Source: Prostheceraeus crozeri
Lineage: Eukaryota > Platyhelminthes > Polycladida > Euryleptidae
NCBI GenBank assembly: GCA_907163375.1
Contig: CAJQUW010000885.1
Location: forward strand, 248,001-312,000
Direction: 5' to 3'
Length of the DNA stretch: 64,000 nt
The notes under the pieces were generated by a model, which saw nothing but the letters and a program-made list of their open reading frames with translations, was not told where the DNA came from and searched no databases. The position numbers were made by a program, and so were the translations under genes. Shown in pieces: positions 12,061 through 23,587 of this stretch; the stretch's first letter is position 1, and the number at the start of each line of letters is the position of its first letter.

Positions 12061-13632
12061 CAGATTGTTTCATAAAAAATGGATCACCCTTAAACATCGC
12101 CTTAACTTCAACTTTGTCTAACTCCGCCAAACTTGAACGAATTTGAAAGATATGTCAGTTGTGCTTACTAATATCATTGTTGGAAATTTCAAGCATGAAT
12201 GTTGAGTTGTTTTCCTGTTATAGATAAAAAAGTAGTAGATAATTTGATCTTCATTTAGCAATGTTACACAAAATCATACCTCACTCTTATAAAATTGCAT
12301 TTGTTTCCTTTGTTATGTAATATGTTGTTCTACAAGCCAAAAGCTATCAAGCAAAACAAAAATAAAGAAAATCGGTCAATCAGAGCCAGTATAGCACCAT
12401 TATTCATCAACAATAATGTAACTGCTACATGTGATTAACTGGACTTCATGTTCCATAGCTTCCTGACTTCGTTGCGGTGGTGTTGGCAGCACTCCTGATT
12501 GCTTTCAGCTAGAAATCTATCTCTTACCGGTTGAAAACAATGCAAAGCACAAATGAACAATAACGAGATCGCATTCACAAAAGGCAAAGTGTCAGCCTTG
12601 CTGGAACTAGGCTTTTCTTTGCGAGCTACAAGCAAGCGACTAAATGTCCCTTACACAAATGTGCATCGATGGCATAATGATGATTTTCGACTCTGTCGTA
12701 AAGAGGGCTCTGGCCGTCCACGCAAAACATCCAAACGTAGAGACCGCCTAATTTTGAGATTTGTTAAAGTTGATCCAAGTCTCTCGTTAACTGAGATGGC
12801 TGCACTAGTCTCGTCTATTTCTAAGTCCACTATTCGTAGAAGACTTATTGAGTCGAATTTCAAGAGCTGTAAGAGGCCCTCTCAGATCGAATTATCAGAT
12901 CAGCATACAAAAAGACGTCTCAGATGGGCAATGAGTCATTGTCACTGGCGAAATCAATGGGATAGGGTTGTCTGGTCTGATGAGGCATCAGTCCGTCTGA
13001 AGGATAGTGATGGTCGATTGAGATTATGGATAAAATCTGATCAGGAAATTCCGAGACATTTACATCGTCCCCGGGTACAAGGTGGTGCGACTCTACTGAT
13101 TTGGGCTGGCATTTGGACCAATGGCCGCTCTGAACTTCACATACAGCAAGGAACCATGAATTCTGAACGCTATGTGAATGTTTTACGAATGAACATTGGC
13201 CAAATGACAGATCAACTTGGTGATCCATCGACTTGGTTATTTATGGATGATAATGCTACGTGTCACAGGAGTAGTAGAGTCAACTTATGCAAGTCTCAAT
13301 TAGGGCCTAGGACATTATCTTGGCCAGCTCGTTCTCCTGATCTGAATCCCATAGAAAATGTATGGAGTATTCTAAAACGTAACGTTCGTCGTTCACTGCT
13401 ACCTACAGATGGCGTATCACAACTTACGTCACTGGTAATGTCATTGACAATAAGGGTAGGGCCACAAAATATTAGCTTCTTAAGAACCGTTACTGTATCA
13501 TAGCTTATCAGATTATATAAGGACATTTAAATATATTAGGGACATGAAATAACATGAACAATGCTTTCTGTATCATACTTATGTTTTATTTAGTCAAATT
13601 TTAGGATGATCCACTTTTTATGAAACGGACTG
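12061..13632 (+). mobile_element. Tc1-type DNA transposon
   Basis: Terminal inverted repeats of about 33 bp begin CAG and share GTTTCATAAAAA (left 12061-12094, right 13599-13632). Both ends abut TA (12059-12060 and 13633-13634), the usual Tc1/mariner target duplication. The 1572-bp length and a single central transposase frame on the plus strand fit the family. The terminal repeats differ at several positions, so the copy is not freshly inserted. Confidence 0.93.
12553..13503 (+). pseudogene. Tc1 transposase (DD34E), C-terminal deletion and frameshift
   Basis: Cut-and-paste transposase. An N-terminal paired-type helix-turn-helix region (about residues 8-80, including a GSGRPRKTSKR hook) is followed by the DDE domain: WSDEAS (first Asp), LFMDDNATCH (second Asp) and SPDLNPIENVW (Glu). 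Exactly 34 residues lie between the second Asp and the Glu, as in Tc1. The 316-residue frame is somewhat shorter than usual and its last part does not look like the family. After QLTSLV (to about 13437) the normal ending (VIDNKGRATKY then stop, 13440-13475) is present in another frame. This indicates that some 25-30 codons were lost with a change of frame. All three catalytic residues are intact, but the altered C-terminus probably disables the protein. Confidence 0.9.
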
Positions 13633-13980
13633 TAAATTGCTAACCAGAAAAAGCATATCAGAAAACCTCTCTTCCTTAATTTCATCCTCGGAAAAAGAGG
13701 CAGACAGATTATTCTGGAAGCCAAATCATTAAATCAATCTAAATCTTAGCAGATATACAAGTAGAAGCTTAATACTATCTCCTAGAAGCCACAAACTTTG
13801 ATATCTCAGTATTTTATCTTCAGTTTGAATCTTCTACATTTTCAATATAAAGTAGGTGGGAATTGAAGAACACGGAAACCAAGAGACAATTTCCAAAATT
13901 TCCAACTGTCTTTCTCCCGAACATTCTAGCCTACATTACTCTTTGAAAATGTGAGCAAAAAACGCTGCCAGATCGAGCGT

Positions 13981-15119
13981 GCGCAAGGAACGAGGCTGCA
14001 AATGAGACTTTCACAGAATGAGTCACGCCCAATGCCGAATCTGCACGTCTGTCGACATCCACCCGGTTGTTATCCTCCTCTTATTAAGCAAGAGAGCACA
14101 TGCTAATCCAATGGCAATCAGATCGAAATTTGTGGTTCGAATGGGATGTGCTGTCTTCCAGTGTGTGAAAAGCACTAAATCAAGAGCCATAAATTTTGAC
14201 ATTGATTCTCTTCAGGTAATAAGAAATGCCCGAAGACATTCCATGCCAAAATTACGGCTGCAGAGGAAGTACTTTTCATTTAATCAAAGAAAACATAGAA
14301 CATTTCATTTTAGCCATAAAATTCGATCGGCATCCCATTGGATCAACGTGTGGATTAACATTTCTTTGATCCTGTCTGAGAAAGGCGGTACCAAGTGGAG
14401 CTCGACAGACGCGCAAATTCGTAGTAGTATCCATGCGGTGTACATCAGCGCAGTCTGTCGCTCCGCGTATTGTTTCCTGCACTAACTCCGCCCCGTCATT
14501 CGCTCCGCTACGAACTCGGCAGCAAAGACCCTAATTCAAGCATTCATTACATCTCGTCTAGACAATTGTAATTCTCTCCTCTGTGGTGTCCCAGACTGTC
14601 ACCTTCGTCCGCTTCAGGCGTTTCAGAACGCTGCTGCTCGCCTCATCACTAAGACGTCAAGACATGAGCACATCACACCGGTCCTTCGTGACCTGCACTG
14701 GCTTCCAGTAAAACAGCGCATCCAATTCAAGTTGGCTGTCATCGTATATAAGACGTTACACGGTCTATCCCTCCGATAACTTACCTACGACTGCCACGCA
14801 CCTGATCCGATTGGGTGTCGTCTTTGTTCATCATCTGGTCCCTCCATCTGTCAACCTACCAGAACCCGTAACCGGAGGATGGGCGACCGTGCTTTCTCGG
14901 CAGCGGGTTCTAGACTCTGGAATAGTCATCCTCTGAACATCCGACACTTTGAAATTGGCCTCTTCCAATTTCGTTACAAATTAAAGATGTTCTTGTTTTG
15001 CTACGTGGTTTGAGCTGTACACCGGCGCCTTGATAACATCGGGTTTTGCGCACCGAAAACAAATATATGTATAATAATAATAACATTTCTGTGAAAGTTT
15101 CATTTTCGGCCTCGTTCTG
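13981..15119. mobile_element. Foldback MITE interrupted by an L2-like LINE tail
   Basis: Same family as 5678-6370. The left arm (13981-14160) lacks the first 15 or so bases. The right arm starts near 14270, stops at about 14455 and resumes at about 15085 (TTCTGTGAAAGTTTCATTTT) to the end at 15119. The gap is filled by the LINE fragment listed separately. The terminal stretch is shortened, as if a deletion occurred between two CTCGTT repeats. Confidence 0.8.
14456..15084 (+). pseudogene. L2/CR1-like LINE, 5'-truncated reverse-transcriptase end
   Basis: Carries only the extreme C-terminal part of a non-LTR retrotransposon ORF2. The recognisable blocks are AAKTLIQAFITSRLDNCNSL (from about 14519), LCGVP, FQNAAARLITKTSRHEHITP and LHWLPVKQRI. 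After a stop near 14778 come GDRAFSAAGSRLWNSHP and a final hydrophobic stretch. The 3' end is a short ATA/TAA-type repeat (about 15066-15083), as in L2 and relatives, which use short repeats instead of poly(A). Truncation at the 5' side is the usual result of incomplete reverse transcription. It is inserted in a foldback MITE. Confidence 0.85.
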
Positions 15120-15944
15120 GTGACCGGATTAAGTTATTCTGCGATGAAGACGGTTGCTATCATATCCGAGAAGCCAACGGGTTGCCTGTTTAGGCGGATC
15201 CACCAGCAAAGCTCCGGAAGACGGTCAGTTCCATGCTCCATCCGACTTAATGCATTAAACAATGCAACCATTCCAGCCGAGTTGAACCCTTGGGTTAAAC
15301 CTGGCAGCAACTGTTCGCTTGATGTTGTTAATCAATTAGTAGAAACCAATTAGTTGAGAAATCAGATGGGAATAAGAAAAAGATTTCGTACGTTCGATCC
15401 GACGATAATGCAAGTCATTCCGAAATAGTCATCAGAGCATAGCGGATCAAAGTAGAAACTCACATCCATTATCGCAAGTAAGATAGAAGATTCGTGATTC
15501 ACTAAAACTCACGAGACACCTAATGACGTGATTGCCATAATGAGACACACTGTTTCTAAGAAATGAGTAAATAGTAACTTCTATGTTGAATCGGATGATA
15601 TAGGTGTCTTGAAACGATCTACAATAGTACGTTATTTGAATATTGACATGATTGATTCTGCCCCGCTTGTTTAGTTATTAATGAAAGAATCGATAATTGA
15701 TATCAAACTGGGAGTTTGTGAGATATCAACCAAGTTCATGGCATGATGCTTGCTGATGTTCTCGGGAGCAATGTATTCATAAGTGTACTATACACAAATG
15801 TTCGACATTAGGCGATCTTATCAAGCGAGAGATTGCATAAAAAATCTCCAGCTGATATGATGTACACGAAACCGTGAATTGTGATCTGTGATGAATCATC
15901 AGATCTGAAATATCATACTTCAATTGAAGCTTCCCCCATGTTGT

Positions 15945-16450
15945 CACGGAAATTAGATTGTTTAAGCATACATTTTGCTAGAACCGCAAAATGATTCAAA
16001 GCGATGGCACTTGAAGGAACTTAATAAATGGGCAAGAAGAAATTCTTAATACCTTCCAGAAATAGTAAAAATAGTCGTGCGACGCTTGCGGATTGGTGTG
16101 AACTCCTTGAAAATGCTCTGATCGCCACGATTCCTTCAGATTCGAGGAATTCAGATCATTGAGCAAAAGTGGGTCCTGCCGATCATTTTCAAAAAAGTTA
16201 GCAGGCGCACGAAAAAAATTCATAAACTTCTCTGTAGAACTTGATATTGACTGTGTCGCTTTGCTGTGTGATCCGGTTGATAACAGTCACTGAAACTTCG
16301 TACAATTTGCTGTGTTTATGTTGAACTGGCTGCTCATTGTTCGATTGCTATGGTATTATGTCAGCAGATTGTTTCATTTCGTCAGCATTACATGTTCCAA
16401 TGCTTCCTTTCTAGTCAAATAGAGGAAGAGACGACCTGTCTATTTCTGTA
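15945..16450. mobile_element. hAT-like MITE, second full copy
   Basis: Closely related to 10998-11644 through shared stretches such as GGATTGGTGTGAACTCC and TGCTATGGTATTATGTCAGC. It is flanked by CATGTTGT at 15937-15944 and 16451-16458, a perfect 8-bp target duplication. It lacks the nested 121-bp insert. No coding capacity. Confidence 0.88.
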
Positions 16451-17400
16451 CATGTTGTAAACAGTACACCGTTTAAAGCAGCGAAAATAAGTGTTAAACT
16501 TTGCAGAAAAGTTTCACAGAAAATATCCATAAATACATGTATATGTTTAAAATGATAACGTCACAATTTGATGATTGATAACGTAACAGCTACAACCTAC
16601 AATCCTTTAATATCAGATAAGCAGCGTGTGTTTTTACGAATACTTTCAGTTCAAAATGTAAAAAGTGAAACTAATTTTAGCTTTTAATTTTAACAGATTT
16701 TTATTCTTTGGAGTTTACAATGCAAACTATTCTTTGCCTCTGAGATTCATGGCAATTATACTGCAAACACGAATTGAAAATATAAATGATCCAACTTTCA
16801 ACATGTGTCAGATGGATGAAAAAATTCTGAAAGTATGTGTAGTAATTCTTGCACTGATCATGTTCTACGCGGGTGACTTCTGATATAATGTATAATTCGT
16901 AATTCAAAAATTTCATGTTCTTCAGGTGTATATCTTCTTAATTATGCTATCTGACGGGGAAATGTGTGCATGAATGAGAGCAAACTGTACTGGATGACAG
17001 AGATCTTTACATCGGCTCGGCTTATATCCTACTAACTTCCAAATTTTCGAAGCATCAATCAGAATTAGATAAACTTCACTGCACAACATATTTCCGTGTG
17101 AGCATTTTAATGTTTCTTTGCTTGTCTTAGCTTCCACATTTTCGTACCATAAGTGGCAATTCCAAATTTTGAAGCTAGAATTTCGATAGATTTTGAAATT
17201 TTACAGAATTCTAGCAGTAAATTCGCTTAGTGAGAGCCACTTATGTGATTGTATGATTGGTAAAGATACTAAAAAAAGTTACGTGTAAGTACAGAAATGC
17301 CTTCACGACATAAGTTTGTGAATACAAAATGTAGGATTTTCTTTCAGACATATACCAAGATTTCTCAGAAATACTGTGTTCTATGTCGAAATATATTATC

Positions 17401-17528
<128 letters not shown>

Positions 17529-17862
17529 CAATATATATATCGATATTCATTATGAATATCCATACTTTATATTGAAAGTTATCAAGCTAAAATCTATGAA
17601 AAATGAAGTTAATCTATGTGAATGAGTGAATCTGTGCTAATCTAAATGAATGTGAATCTATGAGGTTACACTGTATATACTTTTGAAATAACATTCCTTG
17701 TAAAATATGACCCTTCAACGATACAGATCCAACTATTTTTTAAAAGTCTAAAACACGCTTGTAAGTGTGACGCCTAGTGATCAAAGGACCACAGCAAAAG
17801 AAATGCCCAGGGCCGGTGTGGCTTCACCTTCGTGAGTACCAAGCAATGCAGTAAGAACTCAC

Positions 17863-17998
17863 CATAACACCTGTGAAGATAGAGATGGCTCGCCCACAAT
17901 ACGTGTGAGGAACTAAGTCTCCGTAACCAATACTGAGAAAGGTGATGGCTATGAGCCACATGGAATTCAATAAGTTTCCGTGATGCGTATCATGGAAG
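17863..17998 (-). CDS. KCNN: SK channel exon: pore helix and selectivity filter
   Basis: Codes for the S5-S6 pore region of a small-conductance Ca2+-activated K+ channel in the plasma membrane. The 136-nt exon starts after TTTCATTTCAG and supplies one base to complete a split codon, then 45 codons: [34 protein letters not shown] and FTGVM. SIGYGD is the K+ selectivity filter, and the flanking residues follow the SK rather than the Kv pattern. The donor after ATG is GTGAGT (phase 0), at the position where SK genes commonly split the pore from the S6/calmodulin-binding exon. That next exon is not in the window. The split residue at the upstream junction becomes Ser, where vertebrate SK channels have Arg. 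Confidence 0.96.
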
Positions 17999-20900
17999 CT
18001 GAAATGAAACCACAAAGCTGAATTAGTTCTTTAGCAAGCCATGCAAAGCAAAAGGTTTGTTGTGATACTTTCATTGCATTTTTCATTACATGTCATGACT
18101 GCAACTTCCTGTGCTTTGTGCAGCTTTCAATGACGATAATTGGCTTTTAACAACATTGAGCACTATTCAATGCATGTCAATAACTTTAGGAGCTTTCGCT
18201 GTTTCCTATGGGCAGAAGCCACAACAATTCACAAAGAATTGCAGCTTCTCTAGTCACTGACAACGGTGCTTTTCAAAAAATCGCAATTAGTATCTTGCAA
18301 TCTAGCGCCTTAGGTCAAGAATCCTAAACTTTGCATGTATCAGTTATTTAATTCATATATCAGATCTAAAAGTATTGACACAGATTGAATCAGCTGAAAT
18401 GATCATGAAGAACATAGAAACATAGACTTATAATAATTGCTTTTGATTAAATAAGTGCGACTAGGATGGTTACCAAGCAGTTTTTATGGTTATTTCAGAT
18501 GCTGCCGGATAGGCAAAGATTATGCTCAGTGTTGCTACTGTACGTCTTGACGCCTCACGAAGAACCTATTTAGAACACAGAGACATGCAGTAGTTGCACA
18601 CTCTTCTCTTAAGGGGTGCAATGGAAACTATTTCATAAAGAGACTTTTATATTTTGTGATAAATAAGAATGCATGATTTAAGATGTGTACAAATGCGCTG
18701 ACAAGATATCGGTCCTTTTCCAATGTCAGTCAGTTGAAGCGGTAGTGACACCGCGAGTCCAAGGCGTGCATAGTAAGTTATTCCAACAAAATAATCTTGC
18801 TGGGTAAATGATAATCACAGTGAATCTTTACGAAGTCCATCAGCACGGGATCTTTACGGATCTACCATCATTTAGGCACCGTTGTCATAACAGAATCTTA
18901 ACATTGCCTTCAATATGCATGTTCTTTGCCAGATTGGCCACATTGGAAACTCTTTTAGTAATCTTTATGTATTTCTAATGAAAGACTGATATTGTTTCAA
19001 TACACTTTTCAGTCTTCTGTTCCATTCAATAGAACAGGCTTTATCTCTGTTGAAATCGTCAGTAAAAAGTAAGATGTCACAAGGCATTTCTCTGACTATA
19101 ACTGACAAAGGACAAGGAACTTGAAAAAAGTAATATAATTTTCAAGCGCTCTAAAGTAAAACTCAATAAACGAAATAGCACCTTCAAATTCGCTCGCTCT
19201 GTTGTGCATATTGATACATTTTACGAAAAGTCTTGAACCGTGAAAATATTGAGTTCTGAAATTTTATTTTGAGCAATGAAGATGTCGAATAATTGCGTAA
19301 GTTTGTTTTTGTTTTGTCTTAAAAGTTTGGAGTTTAGGAGTTGATATTAGCCTATTTGTTTCATCTACAACGTTTTATCAAACCTTAACATTTTTCATTG
19401 CAAAACTATGATGGTGCATAACTTTTACAGATGAAATCATGACTTGCTTAAACATATTAAATATGAATGAAAATGTCCGCTCCTTCCAGACAGAGTCATC
19501 TCGTATTTCAGTGTCATTACTTAATCTCACCTCCACTTTATTGTCATTCTGTAAATTTCTCAATCGCCTTGTCATCAGTCATCTCATTCATTCTCTTTTG
19601 TATACATGTACGTGTTTTTCAATTGAAAAAATATACGTTTCTGATACTTACACGTATTGAAGAAAATAAAACAGCGACAAAAGCGTTAACGATCATGATG
19701 ATTGATAAAATGACTCGCAAAAGTGAGGGTTTATCATGAGAAGATGCTACAGAATGTTCAAAGACATTGTCACAGAACTGTGGCACTTCTTCATGTGAAT
19801 ATCCTGATTTCACACCTTTGCAATACCGTCGGACAATTATAGCCTTTAAACTGTTTCAGGAACTGGTCACGAATCATCATCATCCTCTACACCGTCTCAC
19901 ACCTTCCTCATTCGCCTTCCTCGCTCTGGTCTCTACGGAATACCTAAGTATTATAATTATCTGATCAGATCTTCTTTCTTGGTGACGATGTCCAAACTTT
20001 CAAGAAGTGGATTTGACATTAAATTTGAACCCATCCAAATTTTTGTACTGTTAGCCGTTGCTTCACTTTTGTTCTTTATAACCTCATCTATCTCATAGTT
20101 CGATTTGACTTATAATTGTGTGGTGCCCAACGATTACCAATAATGGGGTTTTCTGAAATGAACGTTATTATTTTTATTGAATACATCTAGATTGAGAAAT
20201 TGAGAACTCACAAGCCTGAAATGTGTATTGCAACAATATTGCCCTTTTTGCACCGAATAAGGTCATTCGAAATGCATAAAAAACTTCTCATGTTAGTTTT
20301 GGTTTTTAATCCGCCTTTGACTATTCCCAATTTGATTTTTGACTGTTCTCAATTTGGACTTGAAATTGTTTAGTCCTTTGTTATCATGGACTATTGGATT
20401 TCTTTGGATATTTCAATCAATGCATCTTCCTTTTAATCTTTCCTGCTTCTCCTGTCGGATTATCACTTAAACATGAATTCAATTTCTTCGGATGTTTGAA
20501 TTTCAGATTTTGCTTGCTACGCTCTACCTCTATTACCGACATTGTTCTTTAAACCGTTTGCTCCCTCAGTTTGTTTTACCCACACTCTACTCTTTTGTAA
20601 TTACTGTGAGGAAGCAGAACTTCAAGACTAATTACGAGCATGTTAGTCTTTGTTTGCATAAAATCTTACGACAGATTCGATCCTGTTTGCTATGTCTTGT
20701 CGAGGAGATATCAGAGGAACAGATAATATGACACTTTCTCCTCTAAGATGTTAATGACTGAAGGCGATATAATTGTCTTCCTTCCATCGATTAACACTGA
20801 ATGTGAGAGACCTGTTGATGAAAGAAATCCTCTATCATCATCGCTTCAACGGTCAGTGGCGAAGAATTCCTTGAAATTTAGTAATGCAGTTTTTGTCCGA

Positions 20901-21663
20901 TGTTCTCTGACCGTTCTAATGACTGCTCTGCAGATTTGGAAAAATCCCAACTTTATTTTCGCATTGAGAACGTCATCGAGTATACCTAGTTGCCGGCAGT
21001 TTGCATATCATGTGATATTTACTTCCATATCCACATGTAGAACGGACGAATGTGTCCCCTTTGATTGAATTGATCTGCTTGGGAAGTAGAAATCAATCTA
21101 GTACTCAGCTACAAGTGAAATTCATTGATGAATAATTGCTTTGTTAGATTTTAGAGTAGGACACTTCAACTCTATGAGAGTGAATTCAAAAGTTGATTGT
21201 GAATTTCACAAGTGCTCATGTCACATAAAAGAACTATTTCGTCTGCATGATACTAGCACGGTAAATTCAGTTGACAAAAGGATTATTAGCGTTGTGAGTT
21301 CGAAAAAAACGCATTAACTCATGTTAAACATTTTTAACTCTTTTACTACTATTCATACTCGTAAATATCCACATGGGTTTTTACTTCACAGTGAGTAATT
21401 TTTTATCATACTGTAACGCATGGACATTGCGGTTGAAGAGCGTTAGAATTCAAAATTCTAAATTTGCCCGTAAAACCGGAGGGAAGTGAACAAACTTTAG
21501 GAAGATTCTTAGAAAGGTGTTTTGATAAATTCCCTAAAAAGTACATTGCATTAGAGCAACAACATGTCTCTAACGTGGTCTAGATTTGACCAAGCAAATC
21601 TTCATGAACAAACTAAACAAAATAGACGTTTCTAAAAAATTTTAGTCATTGCAGAGATTCCTT

Positions 21664-22330
21664 TTGTTTACCCTCACGAAAATTCCTCATGATTTTTTAT
21701 GAGATTTTTGCTCATATATCTCTCATGAAATTTAATGCGGATTTGGAACGTTTTCGCATGAAATGTCTCATCAAATTTCATGAGCTTTCTCATTAAAATC
21801 TCATTAATAAAATAACAATTGTATTTTCATACTTCTGAATTTATTTTCCTCGCATATAGTTATTGAAGTTTTCTTGGCCTAGCCACATTGCCCCAAAGTA
21901 CCGACACGCCATGTCTACAATGCTATTTCAGAATTCGCAATACGTGATCTTCCATGTAACTGTGATTGTATATATGTCTATTTTCAACATCTTGCATAGC
22001 AATGATAGTTGTAAAGTCAAATTATATATGCATCATTTCGAAAATGCTGTTGCACATCGCCATGATACATCCTATTTATTTTTACTTTTATCTTTTATAG
22101 ACTAACCTTGAAGATCTTGATCGATCGAATAAGCTTTCTTATGGCTATTTCCTTTCGCGGCTAGCATGCATAACTGACTACTTATAAGCTAATTTTCACG
22201 AAGACCTCATAAATGTTCATGATTTTCTCATGAACTCGATCAACGCATCATGAGTTAAATATTTTCTTGTGAGAATATCATGAGACTCATAAAAATCTCA
22301 TGATCTCATCTCTCAAAATCTCATGTCTTC
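21664..22330. repeat. Repeat with clusters of TCATGA palindromes at both ends
   Basis: TCATGA-containing variants (CTCATGAT, CTCATGAAA, TTCATGAGC, CATCATGAG) are crowded into 21664-21800 and again into 22205-22325. The middle, at 21810-22190, is without them. The two clusters start with related words (CACGAAAATTCCTCAT and CACGAAGACCTCAT). This layout suggests a transposon with palindromic subterminal motifs. No coding region was recognised. Confidence 0.5.
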
Positions 22331-22666
22331 AATAGAATTTCATTAAATCAGCATGAATGCAATTACAGCAGTAATATGTATGCATAATATCATCAAAATG
22401 AATTCATTTGGGTATTATCTTATGGCGTCTTCTCAATTTTGGTAGGACTGCCGTAGACGGTGTTTTGCACCTTCATCCCATCCCCCAAAGTAAACTGACT
22501 GCGTCCCGGACTTGCTTCAGGTCATGAAAATGCGACAAGTGTCAGTCGTTGATTGGTTATCATCAGAATCAAGATAAACTCATCCTTTTAATCACATGCC
22601 TCTCAGCTTCATCGCCATTGCACCGGCAGTTCTGTTTGTTGAGTAAAACAACTCTTCTTTTCAACA

Positions 22667-23153
22667 ATGTCATTTCTCGTACATGTTCTGCTCAAATCGA
22701 TTACAATTTCGTCGGTAAATGGCTTAGAATGTTCTCTTCATAGATTTCATGGAGTTGTTTCCAAAGATGCCATCAGTTATTCGGAGCCAATCTTGATATC
22801 CACCAATCCTCTTGACTGCAACGTTGTTGCTTGTTCATGTCAACAAGCTTGCCATGTGGTCTATGATGCCAAAACAGGAGAATGCAGGAATATCAGCATC
22901 AGTGTAGAAGCTTTTAAATCAATGGAAATGGAAGAATCCGCCAACGACGTTCAAATAGCAACCTACATTGAGCTGGAGAAAACACCACCGAAGTCCACCG
23001 AAGGTAATCAAGCGGGAACCGAAATTGATTCAAACTACAACAAAGCCAACCACAACAACTAGCACAACTACCACAAGAGTGGTGCCAACAACTACAACAG
23101 CATCAAGCTCAATTTCCAAAGGTTATTTTAGTTGGTTGGGAAAATATTTCTAA
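22667..23153 (+). pseudogene. Possible PAN/apple-like secreted protein with Thr-rich stalk, frameshifted
   Basis: The first frame (ATG 22667) opens with a weakly hydrophobic leader (MSFLVHVLLKSITISS) that could be a signal peptide. It continues with a cysteine cluster, NPLDCNVVACSCQQAC then HVVYDAKTGECRN. The pattern of CxxxC followed by VVYDxxTGEC recalls the core of PAN/apple domains, which bind proteins or sugars outside cells. This frame ends at 23062. A Thr-rich stalk typical of secreted or surface proteins (TTTKPTTTTSTTTTRVV, about 23031-23090) lies in a different frame to 23153. One indel between about 22990 and 23040 would join the two. Either the gene is broken or the ends are separate exons; the donor-like AG/GTAATC near 23012 is an alternative exon end. 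The family assignment is tentative. Confidence 0.35.
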
Positions 23154-23367
23154 CCAAGCAAGAATCAGAAAATCTACTAGATTCACTGACTTTGTTATAA
23201 AGTTTGTATTTAGTACTAGAAAATGATGTCACTGTTTCAGTTTAAATCGTCTCCTTTTTGGTGGTGTTGTTTATCATTTTAAAGGTGAAGTTGACCCAAG
23301 CATCACTGATTTACGTAAGACAATTGGAGGAAGTTGATACTAAAGAACATTAGAAAGACACTCACCA

Positions 23368-23574
23368 GTGTATGATCATAAACTACATGTAGAATGTAGT
23401 TGCCATTGCAATATTGACAATTTTTCAGTTGTGGACATGGCATCTGACGATTGCACTTTGGATATCTTATATCCAATCAACATCACCTATCAGGAGCCAT
23501 CCTTGAATATTCAATTGCTCGAAAGTGGCTCCCTAATCATACTTAAATCTTTGCTTTTCATGCTTTTCATCTGA
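23368..23574 (+). CDS. Small cysteine-rich frame, possibly related to the PAN-like fragment
   Basis: A 68-residue frame with the segment VECSCHCNIDNFSVVDMASD followed by DCTLD. The arrangement of a Cys cluster, then VVDM and a Cys about 8 residues on, resembles the core of the fragment at 22667-23153. That may mean an internal repeat or a second domain of the same gene. The last residues (LIILKSLLFMLFI) are hydrophobic, and the 3' part overlaps the junction region of the LINE fragment that follows. No clear splice sites were assigned. It could be chance. Confidence 0.2.
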   Translation: MYDHKLHVECSCHCNIDNFSVVDMASDDCTLDILYPINITYQEPSLNIQLLESGSLIILKSLLFMLFI

Positions 23575-23587
23575 AAAGAATCATGCT

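Noticed and set aside
14018-14485. 155-residue plus-strand frame
   Set aside because: It crosses both arms of a foldback MITE and the LINE junction. It is not conserved as protein.
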